Notes: generated by a model not told the origin, from the letters alone. A stretch of 64,000 nucleotides of DNA from Sporobacter sp963675425 (GCA_963675425.1 OY776214.1:2790001-2854000); one strand, 5' to 3'. Positions 11,223 to 20,543 are shown, counted from the stretch's first letter. Program-made: numbers and translations.

Positions 11223-12404
11223 ATGTTTTTGAGGCTTGGAATTTACGGCGGGACGTTTAATCCCCCGCATATCGGACATATTCGCGCGGCGGCCGCAGCG
11301 GTGTCACAGATGGGGCTGGATCAGTTGCTTGTGATACCAACAGGGATACCGCCGCATAAAACGCTTGAGCCGGGCTCGCCGTCACGGGAAGAACGGCTGG
11401 AGATGACGCGGCTGGCGTTTGCCGATATTGGCTGCGCCACGGTTATGGAGCTGGAGCTCGAAAAAAACGGCGTCAGCTACACGGTCCAGACGGTTGAAGC
11501 GCTGAAAAAACAATGGTCCGACGCGCAGATGTATCTGATTGTCGGGTCCGATATGTATGTGACACTCGGCCAGTGGTATCAGGCCGGTCAGCTTTTAAAC
11601 GCCGTTACACCGGCCGTATTTTCAAGAGGCGCCGGGGAGGATGCCCGGATCGGTGAATATGAAAAGCATCTTCGGGCGCAGTTCGGCGTCGAGTCTGTCA
11701 TCATTGAGCACGACGCCATCGACATATCGTCCTCGCAGCTGCGCGGAATGCTGGCACTCCGGGAGGGCAGCGACTATTTAACGGATACGGTATACGAGTA
11801 TATTATCCAAAATAAACTATATGGCGCAAAGCCTGATTTTGACTGGCTGCGTGTCCAGGCTTACACCATGCTTAAATCGCGGCGGATTCTGCACGTGGCC
11901 GGCTGCGAGGCTGAAGCCGTCCGGCTTGCCAGGCACTGGAAAGCCGACGAAGAAGAGGCGCGGGAAGCCGCAATTTTGCACGATATCACCAAGCAGCTGG
12001 AGCTGCCCGATCAGTTGCAACTGTGTGAAAAATATGATATTATGACTGACACTGTCGAAGCCGAGGAGGTCAAGCTGCTGCACGCCAAAACGGGCGCGGC
12101 GCTGGCCCGTCAGCTGTTCGGCGCGTCCGACGCGGTCCATGATTCGATTTTGTGGCATACAACGGGACGCCCGGACATGACGCTTTTGGAAAAGATTATT
12201 TATCTGGCTGATTATATAGAACCGACGCGGGAGTTTGAAAATGTCAAGGAGCTCAGAAGCCTGGCCTATGCCGATCTGGATGCGGCTGTTAGAAGAGGCC
12301 TTCAGATGAGTATAGACGACATGCATGAGCGCGGCATTGTGCCGCATGAGCGTTCCCAGCAGGCTCTCAGCTGGTTCACACCCACATCGCAGTCACCGCA
12401 TTAA
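11223..12404 (+). CDS. nadD: Fused nicotinate-nucleotide adenylyltransferase (NadD) and HD-domain YqeK
   Basis: One frame encodes two enzymes normally made by adjacent genes. Residues 1-190 are NadD, the NaMN adenylyltransferase of NAD synthesis: GIYGGTFNPPHIGH is the HxGH nucleotidyltransferase motif and ISSSQLRGM is the C-terminal ISxTxxR equivalent. Residues from about 205 are a YqeK-type HD phosphohydrolase with RRILHVAGC, ILHDITK (the HD pair) and SILWHTTG; YqeK proteins hydrolyse Ap4A. There is no stop or frameshift between the domains. The frame is open upstream to 11166, but ATG 11223, or TTG 11229 behind AGGTG, best matches the family N-terminus. rsfS follows two genes on, as in the usual nadD-yqeK-rsfS order. 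Confidence 0.93.
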   Translation: MFLRLGIYGGTFNPPHIGHIRAAAAAVSQMGLDQLLVIPTGIPPHKTLEPGSPSREERLEMTRLAFADIGCATVMELELEKNGVSYTVQTVEALKKQWSDAQMYLIVGSDMYVTLGQWYQAGQLLNAVTPAVFSRGAGEDARIGEYEKHLRAQFGVESVIIEHDAIDISSSQLRGMLALREGSDYLTDTVYEYIIQNKLYGAKPDFDWLRVQAYTMLKSRRILHVAGCEAEAVRLARHWKADEEEAREAAILHDITKQLELPDQLQLCEKYDIMTDTVEAEEVKLLHAKTGAALARQLFGASDAVHDSILWHTTGRPDMTLLEKIIYLADYIEPTREFENVKELRSLAYADLDAAVRRGLQMSIDDMHERGIVPHERSQQALSWFTPTSQSPH

Positions 12405-12419
12405 AAGGGGATCAAAGCA

Positions 12420-14018
12420 ATGAAGCTATCCGGAAATAAGAAAAATGGCCGCTATGCCGCAGGCAACGGCGCGCGCGGCCAAGCTTCTAAACCGAGCCGC
12501 GTCCAGTCCGCCGCGAATGGGCAGCCGAAGACAGTACGCGCACCCGCAAAGAAGAAGAAAAAGGGGCCGCCCAAAATACTGAAAATCGTGATCATTGTAC
12601 TGGTCGCTATTCTGGCGCTGGCAGCCGTATTGTTCACCATTTATAAGCTGGCCGTCAAACCGCCCGATATGGTGGAACCGCCCGGTATTACATCCTCGCC
12701 CAACGTCAATAATAACGATAACAATTCAAACAATGCGGATCCCACCGAGACGCCGAGCGGGGAAGCGGTTGGGGCTTTGACGGATCGGAAATCCGAGTAC
12801 ATGTACACCTTTGTCATTCTCGGCTTTGACGATGGCAACGGCAACACGGATACGATGATGGTCGTCAATTTTGACGCCGTAAACTATACGATGAATGTCG
12901 TTAATATCCCACGCGATACGCTCGTCAACGTCTCATGGTATACGAAAAAGGCCAATTCCATGTATGCCGGCGGCGGCATCGACGGGGTTAAAAACGGGCT
13001 GCAAAAGATACTTGGTTTTCCGGTTGACTTTTACGTCCTTGTCGACCTGGACGCGTTTCCTGCCCTCGTCGACGCGGTGGACGGCGTTGATTTCGACGTC
13101 CCGAGGAATATGGATTATGAGGATCCCGCGCAGAATCTGTCTATACACCTGAAGAAAGGTCCGCAGCACCTGGACGGCGCCGAGGCGCTACAGCTGGTAC
13201 GCTTCCGAAAGGGAACCGGGGGAACCGGATACATTACCGGAGACATCGGACGTATCGAAATGCAGCAGGCATTCCTGATGGAGGCGTGCAGCCAGATCAT
13301 CGGGAAGCATGAAGAACTGAACATTAAGGAAATCGCCAATATCTTTTTCAACTACGTTAAGACAGACCTGACGGCCGGCAATCTTGTCTGGCTCGGCCAA
13401 CAGTTTTTCAAAATGGACGCTGAGAATATCTCCTTCCAGACGATCCCGGCCGATGTCAACGACTCCATTAATAAAAATTCGTATGTTACCATCTATGTCA
13501 ACGACTGGCTTGAGCTGCTTAACGCAAAAATAAATCCGTATAAGAATGATATAACCGCCAACCAGCTGAGCATATACACGCGTGACGCCAATGGTAATTT
13601 GTACGTGACGGACGGTAACTACGCCGGGAAATCCTCGTGGGGGAAAAGCACCGTTTCCACATCTTCCGGCAGCGCCTCGCCGTCGCCCAGCCCGTCGCCC
13701 AGCCCCAGTCCGTCCCCAAGTCCGAGTCCATCTCCGAGCGCCAGTCCGGACGTCTCGGCTTCTCCGAGTGCAAGCCCAAGTCCGAGCCCGTCGCCGAGCA
13801 CAAGCCCGGATGCCTCGGCTTCGCCGAGCATAAGCCTACCGCCAAGCGAGAGCCCGTCGCCGAGCGCCAGTCCGAATGCTTCGGCCACGCCAAGTCCGTC
13901 TCCCAGTGAGAGCCCGGACACCTCCGCCTTACCGAGCGCAAGTCCGTCGCCAAGTCCGAGCCCGTCGCCGAGTCCCAGTGATGCCGGCTCTTCCGGGTCG
14001 GGGATAACGGCCGGCTGA
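12420..14018 (+). CDS. LCP (LytR-CpsA-Psr) family wall-polymer ligase with Ser/Pro-rich tail
   Basis: LCP proteins attach wall teichoic acids or other glycopolymers to peptidoglycan on the outer face of the membrane. A basic N-terminal tail of about 50 residues is followed by one membrane segment (54-75). The LCP domain spans roughly 130-340, with the Arg/Asp motifs NIPRDTLVNV, FYVLVDLDAF and LVRFRKGTGG...DIGRIEMQQ. The last 110 residues are a low-complexity Ser/Pro/Ala repeat (SPSPSPS units), probably a wall-spanning or O-glycosylated stalk. It sits between nadD-yqeK and rsfS, a place where many Firmicutes carry an LCP gene. Confidence 0.93.
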   Translation: MKLSGNKKNGRYAAGNGARGQASKPSRVQSAANGQPKTVRAPAKKKKKGPPKILKIVIIVLVAILALAAVLFTIYKLAVKPPDMVEPPGITSSPNVNNNDNNSNNADPTETPSGEAVGALTDRKSEYMYTFVILGFDDGNGNTDTMMVVNFDAVNYTMNVVNIPRDTLVNVSWYTKKANSMYAGGGIDGVKNGLQKILGFPVDFYVLVDLDAFPALVDAVDGVDFDVPRNMDYEDPAQNLSIHLKKGPQHLDGAEALQLVRFRKGTGGTGYITGDIGRIEMQQAFLMEACSQIIGKHEELNIKEIANIFFNYVKTDLTAGNLVWLGQQFFKMDAENISFQTIPADVNDSINKNSYVTIYVNDWLELLNAKINPYKNDITANQLSIYTRDANGNLYVTDGNYAGKSSWGKSTVSTSSGSASPSPSPSPSPSPSPSPSPSPSASPDVSASPSASPSPSPSPSTSPDASASPSISLPPSESPSPSASPNASATPSPSPSESPDTSALPSASPSPSPSPSPSPSDAGSSGSGITAG

Positions 14019-14096
14019 GCTGACAAGCTTAACAGAGTATATTTAAAACGCAGGTATGCGTTATCATAGTAGTACAGGAAAGGAATGGTCACTTAA

Positions 14097-14459
14097 ATGC
14101 TGACATCTTTAGAAATAGCCGAGCTGGCCGTCCGGGCGCTGGACAGTAAAAAAGCCCGGGATATTAAAGTGCTGGAGACGACAGACGTCACCGTGCTGGC
14201 CGACTATTTCATTCTTTGCACGGCAGGCTCAACCACGCAGATTAAAACACTGACCGACGAGGTGGATAAGGTTCTCGGCGAAAAGGGAGAGCCGCCGCTT
14301 CACAAGGAAGGATACCGCCGCGGCGGCTGGATTCTGATCGATTTTGGCGTCGTCATCGTGCATATATTTTTAGCCGATATCCGCGAGTTTTACGGGCTGG
14401 AGCGCTTGTGGCGCGACGCGCGTGAAGTGGATATTGCCCAGTGGATCACCGAAGACTGA
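14097..14459 (+). CDS. rsfS: Ribosomal silencing factor RsfS
   Basis: RsfS binds uL14 and blocks joining of the ribosomal subunits when nutrients are scarce. The 120-residue protein contains the family motifs DVTVLADYFILCTAGS and GWILIDFGVVIVHIF...YGLERLW. A clear AGGAAAGGA site precedes the ATG. It follows nadD-yqeK and precedes leuS, a conserved neighbourhood. Confidence 0.95.
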   Translation: MLTSLEIAELAVRALDSKKARDIKVLETTDVTVLADYFILCTAGSTTQIKTLTDEVDKVLGEKGEPPLHKEGYRRGGWILIDFGVVIVHIFLADIREFYGLERLWRDAREVDIAQWITED

Positions 14460-14485
14460 AACAATAAAAATTAAGGACTGGTCTG

Positions 14486-16891
14486 ATGAAGTACGAGTTT
14501 GCCCGTATCGAGAAAAAGTGGCAGGAGAAGTGGGAGGCAGCCCAGGTTTTCGCCGCCAAAAACGGCGATAGCCGTGAGAAGTTTTACGGATTGATCGAGT
14601 TTCCGTATCCGTCCGGAGAGGGCCTGCACGTCGGGCATCCCCGGCCGTATACGGCGATGGATATCATCGCGCGCAAAAAGAGGATGCAGGGCAAAAATGT
14701 CCTGTTTCCCATTGGCTTTGACGCGTTTGGACTGCCGACGGAAAACTATGCCATCAAGAACAAGATTCATCCCGCTATTGTCACAAAACGCAACATTGCC
14801 CGCTTTACGGAGCAGCTCAAGATGCTCGGTTACAGTTTTGACTGGGACCGCGTCGTCGACACCACCGATCCGGGTTACTATAAGTGGACGCAGTGGATCT
14901 TTTTAAAGCTGTTTGAAAACGGACTGGCTTATAAGGCCTCCATCCCTGTTAACTGGTGTACCTCCTGCAAATGCGTGCTGGCCAACGAAGAGGTCGTGAA
15001 CGGCGTGTGCGAGCGCTGCGGGGCCGACGTCGTCCGGCGCGAAAAGAGCCAGTGGATGCTGAAAATAACCGAGTATGCCCAGCGCCTGATCGACGATCTG
15101 GACGATCTGGACTTTATAGAGCGTGTCAAAATCCAGCAAAAAAACTGGATCGGCCGTTCCACAGGCGCGGAGGTCGATTTTAACACGACCACCGGCGAGA
15201 CGCTGCGCGTGTTCACAACGCGGCCCGATACGCTTTTCGGCGCGACCTATATGGTTATGTCACCGGAGCACGCGTATTTAAGGAAATGGACCTCGATTCT
15301 GGAAAATGCGGACGAGGTGTGCGCGTATCAGGAGGCGGCGGCCAAGAAGTCCGACTTTGAGCGCACGGAGATGGCCAAGGAGAAAACAGGCGTCGAGCTC
15401 AAAGGCGTGCGTGCCGTCAACCCTGTGACAGGGGACGAGATTCCAATCTTTATTTCCGATTACGTTCTGGCCACGTACGGCACCGGTGCGATCATGGCCG
15501 TCCCCGGTCACGATTCACGCGACTGGGAGTTTGCCAAGGTCTTCGGCCTGCCGATCATAGAGGTTGTAAAAGGCGGCGACGTTGAGAAAGAAGCGTTCAC
15601 GGACTGCGAGACCGGTACCATGGTGAACTCCGGATTTTTAAACGGCCTGAGCGTCGAAAATGCGATTAAAACAATTACCGAGTGGCTCAGTGAGCGTGGA
15701 CTCGGCGAGCAAAAGGTCAACTATAAGCTGCGCGACTGGGTCTTTTCACGCCAGCGTTACTGGGGCGAGCCGATTCCCATTGTGCACTGCGATACATGCG
15801 GCTATGTGGCGCTGCCGGAAAGCGAGCTGCCGCTCCTGCTGCCGGAGGTTGAAAACTACGAGACGACGGACACGGGCGAAAGCCCCTTGGCCGCCATGAC
15901 GAATTGGATTGAGACTACGTGTCCCAAGTGCGGCGGCAAGGCCACGCGCGAGACGGACACCATGCCCCAGTGGGCCGGCTCAAGCTGGTATTTCCTGCGC
16001 TATACCGATCCGGACAATGACGAGGCGCTGGCATCCAAAGCGGCGCTGGATTACTGGACGCCGGTGGACTGGTATAACGGCGGCATGGAGCACACAACGC
16101 TGCATCTGCTGTATTCGCGCTTCTGGCATAAGTTCCTGTATGACATCGGCGTCGTCCCGACGAGTGAGCCGTATAAAAAGCGTACCAGCCACGGCATGAT
16201 TTTAGGCGAGGACGGACAGAAAATGTCCAAGTCGCGCGGGAACGTCATAAATCCCAACGATATCATCAATGAATTTGGTGCGGATACGCTGCGCCTGTAT
16301 ATCATGTTTATCGGTGATTTTGAGAAGGCCGCTCCGTGGTCGTCTAACGCCGTCAAGGGCTGTAAGCGCTTTTTGGACCGGGTATGGAACCTGTCCGAGA
16401 AACGTCTCGGCGGCGGCGAAAGCTACTCCGAGGCCAACGAGAGCGCCGTACATCGTGCCATTAAAAAGGTCGGCGACGATATCGAAAGCATGAAGTTCAA
16501 CACGGCTATCGCAACGCTTATGGCGCTCGTCAACGATTTTTACGATAAAAGCCCGTCACGGGGGGACATCAAAGCGCTTTTAGCGCTGCTGTCACCCTTT
16601 GCCCCGCATGTTGCCGAGGAGCTTTGGGAGATCCAGGGCTTTGGCGGACTGGCCTGTGAGGCCGGATGGCCGGCGTACGACGAGAGCAAGACGATTGAGG
16701 CCGAGCGTGAAATAGCCGTACAGGTCGGCGGAAAGCTCAAGGCGACCGTTATGGTGCCCAACGATGCCGACGATAACACCGTGCTCGAAGCGGCTAAAGC
16801 CAACGAAAAAATTCAGAAGCTCATTGAGGGCAAAGACATAATCCGGATGATCGTTGTAAAAAATAAGCTCATCAACCTGATTGTTAAATAA
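14486..16891 (+). CDS. leuS: Leucyl-tRNA synthetase
   Basis: LeuRS charges tRNA-Leu. The class I HIGH motif appears as HVGH at residues 48-51 within YPSGEGLHVGHPRP, and KMSKS lies near 579-583. The CP1 editing domain contains the expected TTRPDTLFGATYMV region, and zinc-type CxxC pairs occur at CTSCKC and CPKCGG. The 801 residues are normal. No T-box precedes it, so it is probably transcribed through from rsfS. Confidence 0.98.
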   Translation: MKYEFARIEKKWQEKWEAAQVFAAKNGDSREKFYGLIEFPYPSGEGLHVGHPRPYTAMDIIARKKRMQGKNVLFPIGFDAFGLPTENYAIKNKIHPAIVTKRNIARFTEQLKMLGYSFDWDRVVDTTDPGYYKWTQWIFLKLFENGLAYKASIPVNWCTSCKCVLANEEVVNGVCERCGADVVRREKSQWMLKITEYAQRLIDDLDDLDFIERVKIQQKNWIGRSTGAEVDFNTTTGETLRVFTTRPDTLFGATYMVMSPEHAYLRKWTSILENADEVCAYQEAAAKKSDFERTEMAKEKTGVELKGVRAVNPVTGDEIPIFISDYVLATYGTGAIMAVPGHDSRDWEFAKVFGLPIIEVVKGGDVEKEAFTDCETGTMVNSGFLNGLSVENAIKTITEWLSERGLGEQKVNYKLRDWVFSRQRYWGEPIPIVHCDTCGYVALPESELPLLLPEVENYETTDTGESPLAAMTNWIETTCPKCGGKATRETDTMPQWAGSSWYFLRYTDPDNDEALASKAALDYWTPVDWYNGGMEHTTLHLLYSRFWHKFLYDIGVVPTSEPYKKRTSHGMILGEDGQKMSKSRGNVINPNDIINEFGADTLRLYIMFIGDFEKAAPWSSNAVKGCKRFLDRVWNLSEKRLGGGESYSEANESAVHRAIKKVGDDIESMKFNTAIATLMALVNDFYDKSPSRGDIKALLALLSPFAPHVAEELWEIQGFGGLACEAGWPAYDESKTIEAEREIAVQVGGKLKATVMVPNDADDNTVLEAAKANEKIQKLIEGKDIIRMIVVKNKLINLIVK

Positions 16892-16903
16892 GGAGCCCGG
16901 AGT

Positions 16904-17008
16904 GTGCGGCAACCATTAACCGTGCCGGCGCATAAGATGGTCTGCATAGGAATTAAAAAAGCGCCCGTAGCCCGGTATATTCAGTGGCGGTATCAGGCCG
17001 ACAAATAG
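16904..17008 (+). CDS. Possible 34-residue small ORF after leuS
   Basis: A GTG start at 16904, preceded by AGGAGCCCGGA, opens a 34-codon frame that ends at 17008 (VRQPLTVPAHKMVCIG...). It resembles nothing I recognise. It could equally be leftover intergenic sequence between leuS and the rpsU promoter. Confidence 0.2.
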   Translation: MRQPLTVPAHKMVCIGIKKAPVARYIQWRYQADK

Positions 17009-17050
17009 AATAAAATGCCAGCAGATATCCCCTTGTTGATAAATTCGCAC

Positions 17051-17079
17051 TTGACAATAATCAGATGTCAAACTATAAT
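17051..17079 (+). promoter_or_regulatory. Consensus promoter for rpsU with embedded inverted repeat
   Basis: A perfect TTGACA (17051-17056), a 17-nt spacer and TATAAT (17074-17079). The -35 box is also the left arm of an inverted repeat, TTGACA-N9-TGTCAA (17051-17071), which could be an operator. A 7-bp hairpin (ACGCGCC/GGCGCGT, 17113-17129) follows in the leader just ahead of the ribosome site. Confidence 0.9.
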
Positions 17080-17149
17080 GAGGGGTGTCAAAGCCATGCG
17101 ATGGCCCTTAAAACGCGCCGTCGGCGCGTATTTGGAGGGAGGGAAACAA

Positions 17150-17338
17150 GTGTCGGAAGTCCATGTCAAGGATAATGAATCTTTGGACAGTGCCTTAAAG
17201 AGATTTAAGCGAAATTGTGCAAAAGCCGGAGTGCTCTCGGATCTCAGAAAAAAAGAGTATTACCAGAGCCCCAGTGTCAAGCGCCGCAAGAAATCTGAAG
17301 CGGCCAGAAAAAACAGCAATAAGAAAAAGTTCTATTAA
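17150..17338 (+). CDS. rpsU: 30S ribosomal protein bS21
   Basis: bS21 is a small basic protein of the 30S platform that aids translation initiation. The 62 residues begin SEVHVKDNESLDSALKRFKR and end in a Lys/Arg-rich tail, as expected. The frame is open further upstream, but GTG 17150 lies 6 nt after GGAGGGAGGG and gives the normal length, so it is the start. The gene has its own consensus promoter and terminator, making it a single-gene unit. Confidence 0.95.
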   Translation: MSEVHVKDNESLDSALKRFKRNCAKAGVLSDLRKKEYYQSPSVKRRKKSEAARKNSNKKKFY

Positions 17339-17345
17339 TAACAAC

Positions 17346-17378
17346 AACCGGACTGCTTAGCAGTCCGGTTATGATTTT
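17346..17378 (+). terminator. Intrinsic terminator after rpsU
   Basis: A 10-bp perfect stem AACCGGACTG/CAGTCCGGTT with a 5-nt loop is followed closely by a run of T. Confidence 0.93.
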
Positions 17379-17551
17379 TTGGGGGCCTTTCTTAAGTGAC
17401 ATCTTTTTAGCGTTTGGGCCGGGCTGCGCCGGCCCAGAATCATGCGACCTGATTACACCGCGGGTGTGAAACTATGGAAAGTGATAAAAAATGATAATGT
17501 CACAATTGGCCTCAACTGTGAAGGCAGCTTGGAATAATCCATCCCGCGTGC

Positions 17552-17580
17552 TTTAAAAACGCACCCTGATCGATTATAAT
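17552..17580 (+). promoter_or_regulatory. Probable promoter for the flavodoxin/ferredoxin gene
   Basis: TTTAAA (17552-17557), a 17-nt spacer and TATAAT (17575-17580). The -35 box is weak. The rest of the 277-nt gap after rpsU holds a GC-rich hairpin (GGGCCGG/CCGGCCC, about 17415-17435) and nothing else I can identify. Confidence 0.5.
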
Positions 17581-17615
17581 AAAGACAAAACGCGCCTGTA
17601 AGGAGGTCCCGTCAA

Positions 17616-18371
17616 ATGGTTTTATATTTCAGCGGCACGGGTAACAGCCGCTATGTCGCCAAGGTCATCGGTGAAAAAATCGGCGACGACGTCATTTCCA
17701 TGAACGAGTTGATTAAAGGTGAACAGCCGGCTATGCTGAAATCGGATAAGCCGTACGTCTTTGTCTGCCCGACGTATGCCTGGCGCGTCCCGAGAATTGT
17801 CGAACGCTTTTTGCTGGACGCGCGTCTTGCGGGCAGCCGTCAGGCCTATTTCATCCTGACCTGCGGCACCAGCACGGGCGACGCTATCCGGTATGCCAGC
17901 AGGTTGTGCCATGAAAAGAGCCTGTACTTCATGGGGCTTGCCGGCATTGTTATGCCTGAAAATTACATTGTCATGTTCAAGGCGCCGGACCGGAAGGAAG
18001 CAGATGCGATCATAGCGAAGGCCGGTCCGCATATCCTTGAAGCGGCGGAACTGATTAAAGCGGGGAAGCCGCTGCCGGCTGGAAAAAAAACAGGCCGCCT
18101 TATGAGCGGGCCTGTCAATACGCTGTACTATAAGTTCATGGTAAATGACAAAGGCTTTTATGCTACCGACCAGTGTATTTCCTGCGGTAAATGCACCGAG
18201 GTCTGTCCGCTCAATAATGTCTGTCTTGAAAAAGGCCGCCCGCTATGGGGCGGCAGCTGCACGCACTGCATGGCCTGCATCTGCCTGTGCCCGACGCAGG
18301 CCATCGAATACAAAAATAAAGCCAGGGGCAAGCCGCGCTATCATCTCGACGACGAAAAGCTGCGCGTCTAA
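17616..18371 (+). CDS. EFR1-type flavodoxin-ferredoxin fusion protein
   Basis: The N-terminal 170 residues form a flavodoxin-like domain with the FMN phosphate-binding loop FSGTGNSRYVA. The C-terminus carries two [4Fe-4S] motifs, CISCGKCTEVCP and CTHCMACICLCP. This arrangement is the EFR1 family, common in gut Clostridia and assumed to carry electrons in the cytoplasm. Its 251 residues are usual. A TAAGGAGG site precedes the ATG. Its redox partners are not evident from the neighbours. Confidence 0.88.
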   Translation: MVLYFSGTGNSRYVAKVIGEKIGDDVISMNELIKGEQPAMLKSDKPYVFVCPTYAWRVPRIVERFLLDARLAGSRQAYFILTCGTSTGDAIRYASRLCHEKSLYFMGLAGIVMPENYIVMFKAPDRKEADAIIAKAGPHILEAAELIKAGKPLPAGKKTGRLMSGPVNTLYYKFMVNDKGFYATDQCISCGKCTEVCPLNNVCLEKGRPLWGGSCTHCMACICLCPTQAIEYKNKARGKPRYHLDDEKLRV

Positions 18372-18420
18372 CAGTTCGCTTCTTCAAACTACTAGATATT
18401 ATAAAAGAAAGGGTGACGGA

Positions 18421-19323
18421 ATGCGCCGCCTCTATACCTCCAGAGAGCTTGGGCTGATCGTGATTTTAGTAATTTACATACTTGCCGCCGCCGTGGGGCT
18501 GCTTGTTTTTCGTTATATGGACGGCTACGTTATCTATATACGTTTGCTTACATCGGATATGGCTGCCACGGCGTTTGTCTGGCTGATGAGCGTTCTTTTC
18601 GGCAACGCGACAATCTATGATCCGTATTGGAGCGTTGCGCCCATCGTCATTGTGCTGTTAACGGGATTCTATCTGGGACAGCTTACGGCCGGATTCTTTC
18701 TCATCTCGGCCGTCGTGCTTTTCTGGGGGTTACGGTTGACGGCGCACTGGACGACGACGTTTAAAAGCCTCCGCGTTCAGGATTGGCGTTATACCGGACT
18801 CGAAACAGCGCACCCGAGGCTTTGGTTTGCGATCAATCTGCTTGGCATCCACCTGTTTCCGACACTTGTGGTCTTCCTGGTTTTACTTCCGGCTGTCGCG
18901 TTCGTGCAAAGCGGCGCCGCGCTCAATGCCGGCATCGCCGCCGGAGCGCTTGTCTGCCTTGGAGCGGTACTGCTGCAGTATACGGCGGATCGGCAGATGC
19001 GCACCTTTCGCAACGCGCCGGAAAACGCCGGACGCGTTAACCGCGCCGGCGTCTGGAAGTATTCCCGGCATCCCAACTATCTCGGTGAGATCCTCATGTG
19101 GTGGGGCATCTATCTGATGATGGTGTTTTCCGGGCCGTCACAACTGGTGTTTATCGCCGGGCCATTGGTCAACACCCTGATGTTCCTATTCATCAGCATC
19201 CCGATGCTGGAACGGCGTCAGGTGAACAGTAAGCCGGAATACGCTGCCTACAGGGAACAAACCGGTATGCTTGTGCCGCGCCTGTCGAGCTTCGGGTTTG
19301 GGGCGCGCAGGCTCACTAAATGA
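18421..19323 (+). CDS. DUF1295-family integral membrane protein
   Basis: This is a polytopic membrane protein of 300 residues with about eight hydrophobic segments. The C-terminal signature SRHPNYLGEILMWWGIYL, ending in ERRQVNSKPEYAAYREQTG, is that of DUF1295 and the related isoprenylcysteine methyltransferase/steroid reductase-like group. The frame is open upstream into the previous gene, but ATG 18421 behind AAAGGGTGACGGA starts a normal N-terminus. The reaction is not known. It converges on the next gene with only 14 bp between the stops. Confidence 0.85.
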   Translation: MRRLYTSRELGLIVILVIYILAAAVGLLVFRYMDGYVIYIRLLTSDMAATAFVWLMSVLFGNATIYDPYWSVAPIVIVLLTGFYLGQLTAGFFLISAVVLFWGLRLTAHWTTTFKSLRVQDWRYTGLETAHPRLWFAINLLGIHLFPTLVVFLVLLPAVAFVQSGAALNAGIAAGALVCLGAVLLQYTADRQMRTFRNAPENAGRVNRAGVWKYSRHPNYLGEILMWWGIYLMMVFSGPSQLVFIAGPLVNTLMFLFISIPMLERRQVNSKPEYAAYREQTGMLVPRLSSFGFGARRLTK

Positions 19324-19337
19324 CATCTGGTAAAGCT

Positions 19338-20543
19338 TCACGGAAGCAGACCGGCGGCCAGATGCTCAGCGAACTGGCAGGCCGTCCTCGGCGTTCGGGA
19401 CCCGTGTGACATCTCCCATTGGATTGCCAGCTTCCGAAGCTCGTCCCGGTCTGAGGCAACGCCGGCCTGCCGTGCCAGCGCTTCGGCCGTGTCGAGATAA
19501 TCGGCCCGGCTGAGGGAAAAGAACGGGATGCGCAGGCCAAACCGGTCGGCCAGAGACGTTTTCTCCTCAACTGTTTCCGTATCATTCATATCGTTTTGAT
19601 CCGAGAAATGCCGCCTCGTCAGCTGCCGGCGGTTGGAGGTGGCGCAGATCATCACGTTGGCCGGCCGGCGGACGAGCCCGCCCTCCAGTATAACCTTGAG
19701 CATGGAGTAGCCCGCGTCGGGCGTCTCAAAGCTGAGGTCGTCTATAAACAGGATGAATTTGCGCGGACGCCAGGCCAATTCGCCGATAAGCTTCGGCAGC
19801 TCGGCCAGAGACTGCTTGGAGACCTCAATGAGCGTCAGCTTTTCAAACCCTGTAATCCCAAGCATGGACTTGACCGTGGCGGACTTACCCGTCCCGCTGT
19901 CGCCGTATAACAGCATATTATTAACCGCGCTGCCACCAAGCAGCGCTTTCGTGTTGTCCAATACGGCGCTTCGCTGCCAGTCATACCCGACCATCCGCTC
20001 ATAATTCAGCGTATCCGGCGACTCAATCGGCGTAAGATGACGGCCGGACCATAAAAACGCCCGGTATTTGGCTAACGCGCCGCAGCCGTTATCCCGGTAA
20101 AAATCCTTCAGGGCGTCAAAACGGAGGTCCACGCCGGCTTTCCATTCCGGCAGGGACTCGATGAGCGCGTCAAATTGGCCGGACGACAGACTTTTCAGCT
20201 CACGTTTAATCTCCGCGCAGGCCAGCGCCGACACGTCTGACAAGATGCTGAAATCACGACGGGCCGCCGCGTCGGTTTCGGGGCCGGTCAGGCCTTTTAA
20301 AAGCGCCTCGGCATAGTCGGATTCGTTATATCGCAAATGGTCGAGCAGATAATCCCCAAGGCCGGGTGAGCGGGCTTCGCTTAAAAGAGAGTAAACCGAG
20401 GCGTAATGCTCGGCTGCCTGCTCCGGCTGCTCCTGGTCGAGCGCCCGGCACAGCGCCCGAAAGGATTTTAAAACGGGCGATTGGGCAGCGGACCGGAAAA
20501 CCGTGAGCGTGCCAAGCGCCAGCGTTGTCTGCTTGAATGTCAT
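19338..20543 (-). CDS. DUF815-family AAA-like ATPase
   Basis: The 401-residue protein has an N-terminal helical domain of about 180 residues and a P-loop ATPase domain: Walker A GDSGTGKS at 214-221, Walker B FILFIDDLSFE near 265, and the sensor-like CATSNRRQL. These fit the DUF815 ATPase family; its cellular role is not established. The frame extends upstream to 20711, but ATG 20543 gives the family-like start. No strong ribosome site is seen there, so the start is moderately uncertain. Confidence 0.85.
   Translation of the reverse strand: MTFKQTTLALGTLTVFRSAAQSPVLKSFRALCRALDQEQPEQAAEHYASVYSLLSEARSPGLGDYLLDHLRYNESDYAEALLKGLTGPETDAAARRDFSILSDVSALACAEIKRELKSLSSGQFDALIESLPEWKAGVDLRFDALKDFYRDNGCGALAKYRAFLWSGRHLTPIESPDTLNYERMVGYDWQRSAVLDNTKALLGGSAVNNMLLYGDSGTGKSATVKSMLGITGFEKLTLIEVSKQSLAELPKLIGELAWRPRKFILFIDDLSFETPDAGYSMLKVILEGGLVRRPANVMICATSNRRQLTRRHFSDQNDMNDTETVEEKTSLADRFGLRIPFFSLSRADYLDTAEALARQAGVASDRDELRKLAIQWEMSHGSRTPRTACQFAEHLAAGLLP

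Noticed and set aside
13619..14092. Long minus-strand frame with LGDGLGLG repeats
   Set aside because: It is the antisense of the Ser/Pro repeat of the LCP protein.
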